Below the pieces are notes generated by a model. The model worked only from the letters and a program-made list of their open reading frames with translations. It was not told the origin of the DNA and searched no databases. This document shows positions 1-6,575 of a stretch of DNA of 8,270 nt, one piece after another; positions within the stretch are counted from its first letter, which is position 1, and every line of letters begins with the position of its first letter. Position numbers and translations under genes: made by a program. This stretch comes from Gammaproteobacteria bacterium (GTDB taxonomy: Bacteria; Pseudomonadota; Gammaproteobacteria; Arenicellales; JAOTYS01): assembly GCA_029861795.1 (NCBI GenBank), contig JAOTYS010000193.1:1-8270 (forward strand). The letters run 5' to 3'.

Positions 1-312
1 GTAGACATTCAAGATGCGGGTAGAACCAATGGTGCTTGCCAACACCCGCCGCTGTGGATCTTCCAGCCCGGGCAAGTCAGTGATTACCTTATCTACTGCT
101 TGCCTGCTAATCGTGGCAACACCGTTATAAGTTTTCTGGCCCGCAAACGCCACTCGGTATCCAGCGGCGCAAATCTCCTCTACAGGGAAATCAGAATCGG
201 GAAGCTTGGTCTCTTGCAGGCTAAGAATATCGGGCCGACGCTGTTCCAACCATTGGAGCACTTGTTCCAGACGAACTCGCAGCGAGTTGACATTCCAGGT
301 CGCAATCTTCAA
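1..312 (-). CDS. xthA: Exodeoxyribonuclease III, N-terminal part (cut by the window edge)
   Basis: The first 104 codons of an exonuclease III / AP endonuclease read from position 312 down to 1; the rest lies outside the window. This Mg-dependent enzyme of the exonuclease-endonuclease-phosphatase family cuts DNA at abasic sites and removes 3' blocking groups in base-excision repair. The protein starts M-K-I-A-T-W-N-V-N-S-L-R. Asn7 and Glu34 (in L-Q-E-T-K) match the family's active-site Asn and metal-binding Glu. A G-Q-K-T-Y-N-G-V-A block follows near residues 66-74, and the visible part ends at the conserved N-V-Y. The start is TTG: no in-frame ATG or GTG occurs between it and the upstream stop codon at 349-351, and there is no clear Shine-Dalgarno sequence. 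It follows the DUF4124/glutaredoxin-like gene by 55 nt on the same strand, so it may be co-transcribed. Assignment to the family is firm; the exact gene name is likely. Confidence 0.93.
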   Translation of the reverse strand, partial: MKIATWNVNSLRVRLEQVLQWLEQRRPDILSLQETKLPDSDFPVEEICAAGYRVAFAGQKTYNGVATISRQAVDKVITDLPGLEDPQRRVLASTIGSTRILNVY

Positions 313-348
313 GGCGCGGTCTGCGCAGACACGCCGTAAAACGACGGC
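313..348 (-). promoter_or_regulatory. Two mutually exclusive hairpins before the xthA TTG start
   Basis: On the minus-strand transcript, GCCGT (348-344) can pair with ACGGC (337-333) around a 6-nt loop. Just downstream, GGCG (335-332) can pair with CGCC (316-313), enclosing the perfect 12-bp palindrome GTCTGCGCAGAC (330-319). The two stems share bases 333-335, so only one can form at a time. The second stem ends next to the TTG start codon (312-310), where a ribosome binding site would be expected. A role in controlling exonuclease translation, or in ending the upstream transcript, is inference. Neither stem has the U-tract of a classic intrinsic terminator. Confidence 0.35.
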
Positions 349-367
349 CTAGACAGCACGGTGAAGA

Positions 368-1120
368 CTACGAGTCCTCTTGTTCATCCAACTCGGCCAA
401 CTCATCTTCATCGAAATCTTCCTCCTCGAGGATAATATCTTCGAGTTCCTCGGGCGTGAGCTCATCAGCAATTTCGTCCGAACCGCCGAAGACATCCTCC
501 ACTTCTAAGTTGGCTGGGTCTACCGGGTCAATCTCCTCCTCGGAGCCGATCTGCTCGCCTTGTTGCTGTCCGCTCGGCTCCTGTTGGCCACCGCTACCGG
601 TCGCGGCAGACTCGGCCCCCTGGTCCACAGCCGACTCGGGATACCCAGCCGCCGCTAGCGCTTTATCCAACGCTTGTGTACTGTATCCTTTGATCGCGTC
701 ATCTCCCACCAACAAAGCTGGCACCTCTAGCCGCCCGGCACGGGCTTTGAGCTCCTGCTGAAAAGCCACGTTGGTTTCAACGCTCTTCTCATCGAACGGC
801 AAGCCACGCTTGCTGAGATAGTTGCGAACGAGATCGCAACCATCACAGTCGGGGATGGTGTATAGAGTCAACGGCGCGTTGGCGCTGGCAGCGGCTAGCT
901 GTTCGCTTACCGGCAAAGAGCTCTCCGCGGTGACCCCGGTATCAGATCCGGCTTCTTCTGCATGTGACGCGCTTTCCGGTGGGGGTTGATCCTGATAAGT
1001 AACGTTGCCATTTTCGTCCACCCATTTATATAACTTTCCAGCCATTGCCGGTGATACAGACACGGCGCATCCGACAACCAACGCGACCGCAAAAGGCAAT
1101 ATTGAGGAGTATGGTTTCAT
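368..1120 (-). CDS. Secreted DUF4124 / glutaredoxin-like thiol protein with acidic tail
   Basis: A 250-residue protein. Residues 1-27 look like a Sec signal peptide ending A-M-A before G-K, so it should act in the periplasm. Residues 28-48 match the start of DUF4124 (G-K-L-Y-K-W-V-D-E-N-G, then Y-Q-D-Q-P-P-P). Residues about 83-160 look like a glutaredoxin-type thioredoxin fold: strand L-T-L-Y-T, then a C-D-G-C active site (Cys92, Cys95), and a downstream V-P that would be the cis-proline, followed by a G-Y-S element. The last ~60 residues are almost all Asp/Glu and probably disordered. Small DUF4124-glutaredoxin proteins occur in many gammaproteobacteria without a settled role; thiol-disulfide exchange is inferred from the CxxC. 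The ATG at 1120 was chosen over one 54 nt upstream because AGGA lies 9-12 nt before it and the signal peptide then starts cleanly. It sits between prlC and xthA on the same strand. Confidence 0.85.
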   Translation of the reverse strand: MKPYSSILPFAVALVVGCAVSVSPAMAGKLYKWVDENGNVTYQDQPPPESASHAEEAGSDTGVTAESSLPVSEQLAAASANAPLTLYTIPDCDGCDLVRNYLSKRGLPFDEKSVETNVAFQQELKARAGRLEVPALLVGDDAIKGYSTQALDKALAAAGYPESAVDQGAESAATGSGGQQEPSGQQQGEQIGSEEEIDPVDPANLEVEDVFGGSDEIADELTPEELEDIILEEEDFDEDELAELDEQEDS

Positions 1121-1160
1121 CGCCTTAGTCCTATTCTTGAGTGGTACTGCTTCAATGGCC

Positions 1161-1190
1161 AGTATAGCCAACATCCCGCCAAACCGCTAA
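1161..1190 (-). promoter_or_regulatory. Possible sigma70 promoter for the DUF4124/glutaredoxin gene
   Basis: On the minus strand a TATACT -10 box (1166-1161) lies 18 nt after a weak TTAGCG -35 box (1190-1185). Initiation near 1154 would leave a leader of about 34 nt before the ATG at 1120. The -10 box matches five of six consensus positions, the -35 box only three. It would let this gene be expressed apart from prlC. Confidence 0.35.
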
Positions 1191-1206
1191 GTGGTGGGTT
1201 TCGGCG
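1177..1206 (-). terminator. Intergenic hairpin after prlC, without a U-tract
   Basis: In the minus-strand RNA, CGCCGAAACC (1206-1197) can pair with GGTTTGGCG (1185-1177): nine base pairs with one bulged G and an 11-nt loop. It lies 17 nt past the prlC stop codon. There is no run of U after it, so it is not a textbook intrinsic terminator. It could mark a processing site or stabilise the prlC 3' end. It overlaps the -35 region of the promoter proposed for the next gene. Confidence 0.3.
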
Positions 1207-1223
1207 ATATTTGAAGAACAGGG

Positions 1224-3287
1224 CTACAGCAGGCCGCTGTGCCGAAGCAAAGCGTCTATCTCGGGCTCTCGCCCGCGAAACGCGACAAATAGCTCCATGG
1301 GCTCCCGGGCTCCACCCTGCTCAAGGATATGGTGCTTGAAATCTCGCCCGGTCTGTAGGTTAAAAATTCCCTCCTCTTCAAAACGGCTGAAGGCATCGGC
1401 GGACAATACCTCTGCCCACTTATAGCTGTAGTAACCTGCGGCGTAACCGCCTGCAAAGATATGGGAAAAGCTGTTCTGGAATCTGTTGAATTCAGGGGGA
1501 ATAAACACCGCTACCTCCTCCCTAACTGAATCCAGAAGCTGCTGCACAGTACCCTCGCCGTTCGGATCAAATTCACTGTGCAGTCTCATGTCGAACATGG
1601 AGAACTCAAGCTGGCGCACCATCTGCATTGCCGCCTGAAAGTTCTTCGCTGCCTTCATTTTCTTTAGCAAAACCTGCGGCAGCGGCTCCCCGGTTAGATG
1701 ATGGCTCGATATAAGGTCGAGCGCCTCTTTCTCCCAGCACCAGTTCTCCATAAATTGACTCGGTACCTCCACTGCGTCCCAGGCAACTCCATTTATCCCA
1801 GCGACACCTACATAATTAATTTGAGTAAGCAGATGGTGCAGCCCGTGGCCAAACTCGTGAAACAGCGTGAGCACCTCATCATGGGTAAGAAGGCTCGATT
1901 TGTCTGCTACCGGGGGAGAGAAGTTACAAGTCAGGTATGCAACCGGGACCTGCACGCCCTGGTCGGTACGCTTACGACTCACACAATCATCCATCCAAGC
2001 CCCACCCCGTTTGTGGGGTCGCGCGTAGAGATCAACATAGAACTGGCCGATGATCTCACCATTACTGGTGCTGATCTCGTAGAACGCAACGTCAGGGTGC
2101 CAGGTGGGCACATTCCCGCGTTGCTGCACATCAACTCCATATAGTCGGTTCACCACCGCAAACATTCCTGACAGCACCCGATGAAGGGGGAAGTAAGCAC
2201 GCACCTCCTCTTGAGTAAATGCATAGCGGGTTTGGCGCAACTTCTCGGAGTAATACGGCAAATCCCAGGCCGCCACCGTGGACACACCATACTCGTCGCT
2301 GGCGAAACGTTGCACCTCGTCCAGTTCATCTTTCGCTATCGGGTGAGAGCGCGCGGCAAGGTCGGTCAAAAACGAAATCACCTGTTCGACACTCTCAGCC
2401 ATCTTGATCTGCAGCGAATACTCGGCATAGTTGGCAAAACCGAGCAGCCTTGCCTGCTCCAGGCGCAAGCGCAGAATGTCTCGGATAAGTTGAGTGTTGT
2501 CCCATTGCCCGGCGTGGGGTCCCAACTCACTCGCCCGAGTGACGTAGGCCTGGTACATAGTGCGGCGTAGCTCCGCGTGTTCAGAGTAGGTCAGAAACGC
2601 GATGTAAGAGGGCGCGTCAAGGGTAAACTTCCACCCTTCCAGTTCTTCCTGCTCTGCCGTCTGTTTTGCCACCGCCAGCGCGGAATCGGGCAACCCTGAG
2701 AGATCTGCGGGGTCGGTTATCACAAGTTGCCACGCATGAGTGGCGTCCAATAGATGTTGGCCGAAGCGATTAGAAAGCGTAGAGAGCTCCTGTTCGATCT
2801 GCTTGAAGCGTTGCTTTGCATCGCTATCTAACTCCACACCGGACAAGCGGAAGTCGCGTAGGTCATTTTCTATGATCTTCTTTTGTGCCACATCTAGTCG
2901 CTCATACGTCTTGTTCCCGGCGATCGTTTTATACCTTTCAAAAAGCCGGGGATCCTGTCCCATTTCGGTATGGTAAGCGCTCAGCTTAGGTAAGCACGCA
3001 TCGTGGGCCTTGCGCAGATCGTCGCTATCACGCACCGCATTCAAGTGTCCGATCGGCGACCAGACCCGATTCAACCGCTCCTCCTGATCTTCCAATGGCT
3101 GGACAAAGCTCTCCCATGTTGGCGCAGAATCCTTCGCGATAAGATGTTCCGTCTCGGCCCGATTCTCGGCGAGCACGTGATCCACCGCAGGCTCTACTTG
3201 CTCAGGAGTAATCTCGTCGAAGCGCGGCAGTGATGACAGATCCAACAGTGGATTGTGTTTAATCGTATCTTCTTTTTTCCTAGACAT
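1224..3287 (-). CDS. prlC: Oligopeptidase A (M3 family zinc metallopeptidase)
   Basis: A 687-residue cytoplasmic peptidase, close to the ~680 residues of E. coli oligopeptidase A. The family degrades short peptides, including cleaved signal peptides. The N-terminal part (P-L-L-D-L... then S-P-I-G-H-L-N-A-V) matches the helical half of the family. The zinc site is H-E-F-G-H at residues 477-481 (His477, His481, catalytic Glu478), with Glu507 in W-D-A-V-E-V-P-S-Q as the third ligand. The C-terminal G-G-Y-A-A-G-Y-Y-S-Y-K-W block carries the conserved substrate-binding tyrosines. The reading frame is intact. The start at 3287 has only a weak ribosome binding site, but the N-terminus aligns with relatives within a few residues. 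It is divergent from gor, and the DUF4124/glutaredoxin gene follows 103 nt downstream. The name opdA is used for the same gene. Confidence 0.96.
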   Translation of the reverse strand: MSRKKEDTIKHNPLLDLSSLPRFDEITPEQVEPAVDHVLAENRAETEHLIAKDSAPTWESFVQPLEDQEERLNRVWSPIGHLNAVRDSDDLRKAHDACLPKLSAYHTEMGQDPRLFERYKTIAGNKTYERLDVAQKKIIENDLRDFRLSGVELDSDAKQRFKQIEQELSTLSNRFGQHLLDATHAWQLVITDPADLSGLPDSALAVAKQTAEQEELEGWKFTLDAPSYIAFLTYSEHAELRRTMYQAYVTRASELGPHAGQWDNTQLIRDILRLRLEQARLLGFANYAEYSLQIKMAESVEQVISFLTDLAARSHPIAKDELDEVQRFASDEYGVSTVAAWDLPYYSEKLRQTRYAFTQEEVRAYFPLHRVLSGMFAVVNRLYGVDVQQRGNVPTWHPDVAFYEISTSNGEIIGQFYVDLYARPHKRGGAWMDDCVSRKRTDQGVQVPVAYLTCNFSPPVADKSSLLTHDEVLTLFHEFGHGLHHLLTQINYVGVAGINGVAWDAVEVPSQFMENWCWEKEALDLISSHHLTGEPLPQVLLKKMKAAKNFQAAMQMVRQLEFSMFDMRLHSEFDPNGEGTVQQLLDSVREEVAVFIPPEFNRFQNSFSHIFAGGYAAGYYSYKWAEVLSADAFSRFEEEGIFNLQTGRDFKHHILEQGGAREPMELFVAFRGREPEIDALLRHSGLL

Positions 3288-3334
3288 ATCAGCTTATAGA
3301 GCAGAGCGAGCATCAAACGCCTGTCTGCGATTTG

Positions 3335-3363
3335 TTGAAGCAGCATAATTTAACACGTATGCT
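3335..3363 (+). promoter_or_regulatory. Likely sigma70 promoter of gor
   Basis: TTGAAG (3335-3340) and TATGCT (3358-3363) are separated by exactly 17 nt, each matching four of six consensus positions. Initiation near 3370 would give a leader of about 40 nt before the gor ATG at 3411. The -10 hexamer is also one arm of the inverted repeat at 3340-3365. Confidence 0.45.
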
Positions 3364-3365
3364 GC
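3340..3365. promoter_or_regulatory. 8-10-8 inverted repeat between prlC and gor, candidate operator
   Basis: GCAGCATA (3340-3347) is repeated perfectly inverted as TATGCTGC (3358-3365) across a 10-bp AT-rich centre. A third copy of the core hexamer, TATGCT, lies at 3376-3381, exactly 18 bp beyond the second copy. The repeat spans the end of the gor -35 box, the spacer and the -10 box, so a bound dimer would block or reposition RNA polymerase. A regulator binding here is inference. It does not match the ATAG/CTAT pattern of OxyR, the usual activator of gor in E. coli. Confidence 0.45.
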
Positions 3366-3373
3366 CGCGACAA
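3347..3373 (-). promoter_or_regulatory. Weak candidate promoter of prlC
   Basis: On the minus strand, TTGTCG (3373-3368) is followed after 15 nt by TAAATT (3352-3347), preceded by TGT as in an extended -10 element. Transcription from near 3340 would give a leader of about 50 nt. The short spacer and mediocre -10 box make this tentative. If real, both divergent promoters share the inverted repeat at 3340-3365. Confidence 0.22.
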
Positions 3374-3410
3374 CCTATGCTCTGAAGATCAACTAATCGG
3401 CACACTAGCA

Positions 3411-4763
3411 ATGACTCAACACTACGACTTTCTGGTACTCGGTGGGGGGAGTGGAGGTATTGCCGCGGCACGCCGAGCAGCTTCCTATGGTGCGAAGACA
3501 GTATTGATTGAATCCGGTCGTATTGGAGGCACTTGCGTTAACGTTGGGTGCGTCCCGAAAAAGGTAATGTGGAATACCTCGCGGGTCGCCGAAATCTTAC
3601 GCGATGCTCCAGATTACGGCTTCTCCATCGAACGAAATGGCTTTGACTGGTCGGTAATCAAAAAGGCCCGTGATGCCTATGTCGGTAGGCTAAATGATAT
3701 CTATCACAATGGGCTTGAACAGTCGGGCGTAAAGGAAATTGCAGGTGTGGGCCAGTTTGCCGATGCGCATACCGTGGCGGTCAATGATAAACGCATTAGC
3801 GCCGATCATGTGCTGATTGCCACCGGCGGTTATCCCACGGTACCTGCTATCACTGGCGCGCAATTGGGCATCACCAGCGACGGCTTCTTCGACTTGGAAC
3901 AGCAACCTCATCGTGTGGTGGTGGTGGGATCGGGGTATATCGCCACCGAGTTCGCCGGCCTCCTACAGGGACTCGGATCGGACGTCACCATGCTGCTGAG
4001 AAAACATACGCTGCTTCGCACCTTCGACGTCAGTTTGCGCACCACCGTGATGGAGGAAATGCAGAAAGCGGGTGTCAATATTGTCACCGGCGTGCAACTC
4101 ACAAAGGTTGAAAAGGAGTCGACCGGCAAGCTCAGCCTGTATCGCACGGATGGTGAGAGCATTAGCGGTTGCGACACATTGATCTGGGCCATCGGTCGAG
4201 CACCCCATGTCAAATCACTGCAGTTGCACAATACTCAGATAGAAACAGACGATGAGGGCTTCATTGTTACCGATGCGTTTCAGAATACCAATGTCGAAGG
4301 CGTCTACGGGGTGGGTGACGTAACCGGTCGAGTCGCTTTAACGCCTGTTGCCATCGCAGCCGGTCGACGACTGGCGGATCGACTGTTCGGCGGCAGTCCG
4401 GAAGCGAAATTAGACTACGAGTCCATCCCCAGTGTGGTATTCAGCCACCCACCACTAGGCACGGTTGGACTCACCGAAGATGAAGCTATAGAGCGCTTTG
4501 GTCACGATTCGGTGAAGGTCTATCAAAGCCGATTCACCAATATGTACTACTCGGTGATCTCCCGCAAATCACCGACCGTGGTCAAACTCGTTACTGTCAG
4601 TGAGCAAGAGAAAGTTGTGGGCTGCCACGTCATTGGCGACGGCGCCGACGAGATGATTCAGGGGTTTGCAGTGGCCGTAAAAATGGGTGCCACCAAAGCG
4701 AACTTTGATGACACCGTCGCTATTCATCCCACTGCGGCAGAAGAACTGGTGACCTTACGCTAA
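3411..4763 (+). CDS. gor: Glutathione reductase (NADPH)
   Basis: A cytoplasmic FAD enzyme that reduces glutathione disulfide with NADPH. Its 450 residues equal the length of E. coli Gor. FAD-binding G-G-G-S-G-G is at residues 11-16. The redox-active disulfide is Cys42/Cys47 in [13 protein letters not shown]. The NADPH-binding Rossmann motif G-S-G-Y-I-A is at 173-178, followed by Arg197 and Arg203 in R-K-H-T-L-L-R, the arginines that select NADPH over NADH. The second FAD contact is the V-G-D near residue 300. The C-terminal dimer-interface motif H-P-T-A-A-E-E supplies the catalytic base His439 and its partner Glu444. Nothing is missing. The ATG at 3411 puts the N-terminus (M-T-Q-H-Y-D) in register with E. 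coli, though its Shine-Dalgarno sequence is poor. It is divergent from prlC and convergent with the beta-propeller gene, leaving a 42-nt gap in which I see no terminator hairpin. Confidence 0.97.
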   Translation: MTQHYDFLVLGGGSGGIAAARRAASYGAKTVLIESGRIGGTCVNVGCVPKKVMWNTSRVAEILRDAPDYGFSIERNGFDWSVIKKARDAYVGRLNDIYHNGLEQSGVKEIAGVGQFADAHTVAVNDKRISADHVLIATGGYPTVPAITGAQLGITSDGFFDLEQQPHRVVVVGSGYIATEFAGLLQGLGSDVTMLLRKHTLLRTFDVSLRTTVMEEMQKAGVNIVTGVQLTKVEKESTGKLSLYRTDGESISGCDTLIWAIGRAPHVKSLQLHNTQIETDDEGFIVTDAFQNTNVEGVYGVGDVTGRVALTPVAIAAGRRLADRLFGGSPEAKLDYESIPSVVFSHPPLGTVGLTEDEAIERFGHDSVKVYQSRFTNMYYSVISRKSPTVVKLVTVSEQEKVVGCHVIGDGADEMIQGFAVAVKMGATKANFDDTVAIHPTAAEELVTLR

Positions 4764-4805
4764 GTTCTCCACAACCACCCACTTATCGTCGTTTAGTTAT
4801 CGGAG

Positions 4806-5984
4806 CTAGTGGCCCGCCAGACTGTTCCATTCCGGCAGTAGCACAATAGAGTTTGGGTTCAAACCCATGTTCTTGAGCGTATCGACGCTCGCCACGGCTT
4901 CTCCCTTTTCAAGATCGACCACCGTGATGGAGCCATCACTCATGCCTGGCAGATTCAGCAGTGCATTCTGTACAAATCCGTAACGCTCGTCCTTAGTGAT
5001 CGCCACATGGTGTGCGCCCTCGGCGGCCGGAATCGATTTAAGTAACTTCGGTCTCGACGGATCCTCAGACACATCGAAGATGTGCAGATGGCCCGGCTTT
5101 GCCGTGGTCACGTAAAGGCGGTCAACTGCGTCGTTGAAGTAGATCTCTAGCGGCACACCGGCGCCGACCGGCTCAAAATTGTAGGCCTCGTGCACAGAAA
5201 ATTCTTTGTTATCGGCGTCCCACACCGCCGCCCACAACGATCCTCCATACATATTCGTCACCAACGCGACCGGCGGATTAGAACCAGGCGCAAATAGGAT
5301 CTCTACCGGTGCCTCCGCCGCGGGCGACGGTTTGTTCGACATTTTGAGGCTAGACAAGGGCGTGTTAGTACTGGCTTCGATCACCGTCACCGTCTCACCC
5401 GCATCACCAAGATCCGATGCACGCACCGTGCTGGTCACCAATGCCCGGTCGATACCACTATGGACCGCGAAACCATGAGGGTAAGGCATCGGCAAATCGA
5501 TGACCGTCCGGATAGTATCTGTGGCCGTGTCGCCTACCACCACATTCGCGGTACCCATACAGGTGACGTACCATGTTTTGTTGTCCTCGGAGAAGATAAC
5601 GTCTTCTTGCACCTCACAACCTGGGGTCTCAATCGGTTTAAGGCGGTAAGGGAATTGCTGCATATCAAACACATGAAGGATGCCTTTACCTAAAGCGGTC
5701 ATATAGGCCTTGGTCATGGTCCTGTCGTAGAACAGATGATGGGAGACAAGGTCAGAGGGTAACGGGATATCCATCAGAATCTCACCAAATCGCTCTGATG
5801 CAGGATCCACATCTAAGATTGCGATGCCCTCACGACGCTCCTGGGAACCTCCAATCTTCAAAGCCTTAAGAGACTCCTCAGTCTTGCTCTCGTAATTCAT
5901 CATCGCCAAGATTTCGGCTTGTGCCGGCACGGCGAATAACGTTGTGCCCAAAGCCAATAGAACGAAGGAAGTTAAACGTTTCAT
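4806..5984 (-). CDS. Secreted beta-propeller protein (YncE/lactonase-like), function unknown
   Basis: A 392-residue protein with a clear signal peptide, M-K-R then a hydrophobic core, cleaved after A-Q-A (residues 21-23). The mature part is a chain of repeated beta-blade segments, for example I-A-I-L-D-V near 54-59, I-L-H-V-F-D at 102-107, H-L-H-I-F-D at 299-304 and I-T-V-V-D-L near the end, so a seven- or eight-bladed propeller is likely. Histidines recur at equivalent-looking places: His82-His83, His104, His170, His175, His299, His301 and His325-His326. Two cysteines (Cys123, Cys142) could form a disulfide. The histidine pattern recalls the copper-dependent selenium-binding-protein/methanethiol oxidase propellers, but I cannot confirm that family; YncE-like binding proteins are an alternative. 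The ATG at 5984 follows GGAGG by 6 nt and starts the signal peptide; an ATG 48 nt upstream lies inside the promoter. It is divergent from the cupredoxin-like and membrane-protein genes. Confidence 0.85.
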   Translation of the reverse strand: MKRLTSFVLLALGTTLFAVPAQAEILAMMNYESKTEESLKALKIGGSQERREGIAILDVDPASERFGEILMDIPLPSDLVSHHLFYDRTMTKAYMTALGKGILHVFDMQQFPYRLKPIETPGCEVQEDVIFSEDNKTWYVTCMGTANVVVGDTATDTIRTVIDLPMPYPHGFAVHSGIDRALVTSTVRASDLGDAGETVTVIEASTNTPLSSLKMSNKPSPAAEAPVEILFAPGSNPPVALVTNMYGGSLWAAVWDADNKEFSVHEAYNFEPVGAGVPLEIYFNDAVDRLYVTTAKPGHLHIFDVSEDPSRPKLLKSIPAAEGAHHVAITKDERYGFVQNALLNLPGMSDGSITVVDLEKGEAVASVDTLKNMGLNPNSIVLLPEWNSLAGH

Positions 5985-6003
5985 ACTAAGCCTCCAAAGA
6001 ATT

Positions 6004-6032
6004 ATTATTTTGCCTGGGGAAATGAATCTCAA
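6004..6032 (-). promoter_or_regulatory. Good sigma70 promoter for the beta-propeller gene
   Basis: On the minus strand, TTGAGA (6032-6027) and AATAAT (6009-6004) each match five of six consensus positions and are exactly 17 nt apart. Initiation near 5997 would give a short leader of about 13 nt that still includes the GGAGG at 5995-5991. This is the best promoter match I found in the window. Confidence 0.5.
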
Positions 6033-6187
6033 GCAACTTCTTCTTTTTCCAAAAAAGTAACGGTTGCTTTGTTAACGCATGGTATCCCCTTCCCCCAGTT
6101 AAGTCCAACCGATAGAATGGTCGTGCCCGCGAACCCGTTCTGCACGATTTAGACCAAGCATAAAGTGACGGGAACGCTCATGTTGAA

Positions 6188-6192
6188 AAGGA
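6188..6192 (+). promoter_or_regulatory. Ribosome binding site deciding the cupredoxin-like start
   Basis: AAGGA ends 8 nt before the ATG at 6201. An ATG at 6180 has only GGGA at 6170-6173, and a GTG at 6165 has no Shine-Dalgarno sequence. This favours 6201. I found no convincing plus-strand promoter in the 216-nt gap; TAGAAT at 6113-6118 is a possible -10 box without a good -35 partner. Confidence 0.5.
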
Positions 6193-6200
6193 ACGGCCAG

Positions 6201-6575
6201 ATGCAACGGCTCACATTGTTAGCAAATTCTTGTGTGATCGCTGCGTTATTCACATCGACACTCACCCTCGCACAGACCGCGGAGAAACTCCAAGTATTCG
6301 ATTTGCAAGTTCAAGCGCGCACGCTGGTTAACGTCGAACAGACGATGCGTGTAACCCAGGGTGATTCCATCGAGCTTCGTTGGAGCACTGATGAGCCATT
6401 CACGATCCACATTCACGGTTACGACATCAAGCAAAGTATCAGTGTCGATGGGATAACCCGAACCAACTTCAAAGCCTATGCCACTGGTCGTTATCCCATT
6501 ACCACTCACGGTTTCGGGGAGCATGCCCAAAAGCATCATGAGACGCTTCTCTATCTCGAAGTCCATCCTCGCTGA
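6201..6575 (+). CDS. Small secreted cupredoxin-fold-like protein, His-rich and lacking the copper Cys
   Basis: A 124-residue protein with a signal peptide (M-Q-R, hydrophobic stretch, likely cleaved near residues 24-26) and a mature part of about 100 residues. The order of elements suggests a cupredoxin-like beta-sandwich: a strand ending V-T-Q-G-D-S-I-E-L near 51-59, then I-H-I-H-G-Y-D at 69-75, A-T-G-R-Y-P-I near 94-100, and a final L-Y-L-E-V-H-P-R. Histidines are 70, 72, 103, 108, 112, 113 and 122. The only cysteine (Cys11) is inside the signal peptide, so a blue type-1 copper site is impossible; another His-based metal site is conceivable. The stop codon lies within the following membrane-protein gene: the reading frames overlap by 38 nt, which suggests translational coupling and joint function. 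Longer forms starting at 6180 or at GTG 6165 cannot be excluded. Fold assignment is moderate; function is unknown. Confidence 0.78.
   Translation: MQRLTLLANSCVIAALFTSTLTLAQTAEKLQVFDLQVQARTLVNVEQTMRVTQGDSIELRWSTDEPFTIHIHGYDIKQSISVDGITRTNFKAYATGRYPITTHGFGEHAQKHHETLLYLEVHPR

Noticed and set aside
100..339. Open frame of 79 codons on the plus strand.
   Set aside because: It is antisense to the clear exonuclease III N-terminus and has no recognisable protein features.
1067..1069. Possible lipoprotein site V-V-G-C at Cys18 of the DUF4124/glutaredoxin protein.
   Set aside because: The lipobox is non-canonical and the hydrophobic core before it is short; A-M-A followed by G-K is a better signal peptidase I site.
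1698..2570. Two long plus-strand open frames (148 and 129 codons).
   Set aside because: Both lie opposite the conserved catalytic part of oligopeptidase A, whose frame is intact; they look like chance antisense frames.
3288..3410. OxyR-type binding site upstream of gor.
   Set aside because: I looked for the ATAG/CTAT tetranucleotide pattern expected from E. coli gor regulation and did not find it.
3915..3926. GTG repeated four times in a row.
   Set aside because: It encodes the four valines (169-172) of the NADPH-binding beta strand in glutathione reductase, so coding constraint explains it.
4764..4805. Bidirectional terminator between the convergent gor and beta-propeller genes.
   Set aside because: I see only a direct repeat of TTATCG here, no stem followed by a T-run on either strand.
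5985..6032. Longer N-terminus of the beta-propeller protein, starting at 6032.
   Set aside because: It would be translated from within the promoter, has no ribosome binding site and buries the signal peptide; 5984 has an ideal GGAGG.
6041..6057. CTTTTT-CCA-AAAAAG near-palindrome in the divergent region.
   Set aside because: It is a pure A/T stem with a 3-nt loop, easily arising by chance in an AT-rich promoter region, and it has no terminator context.
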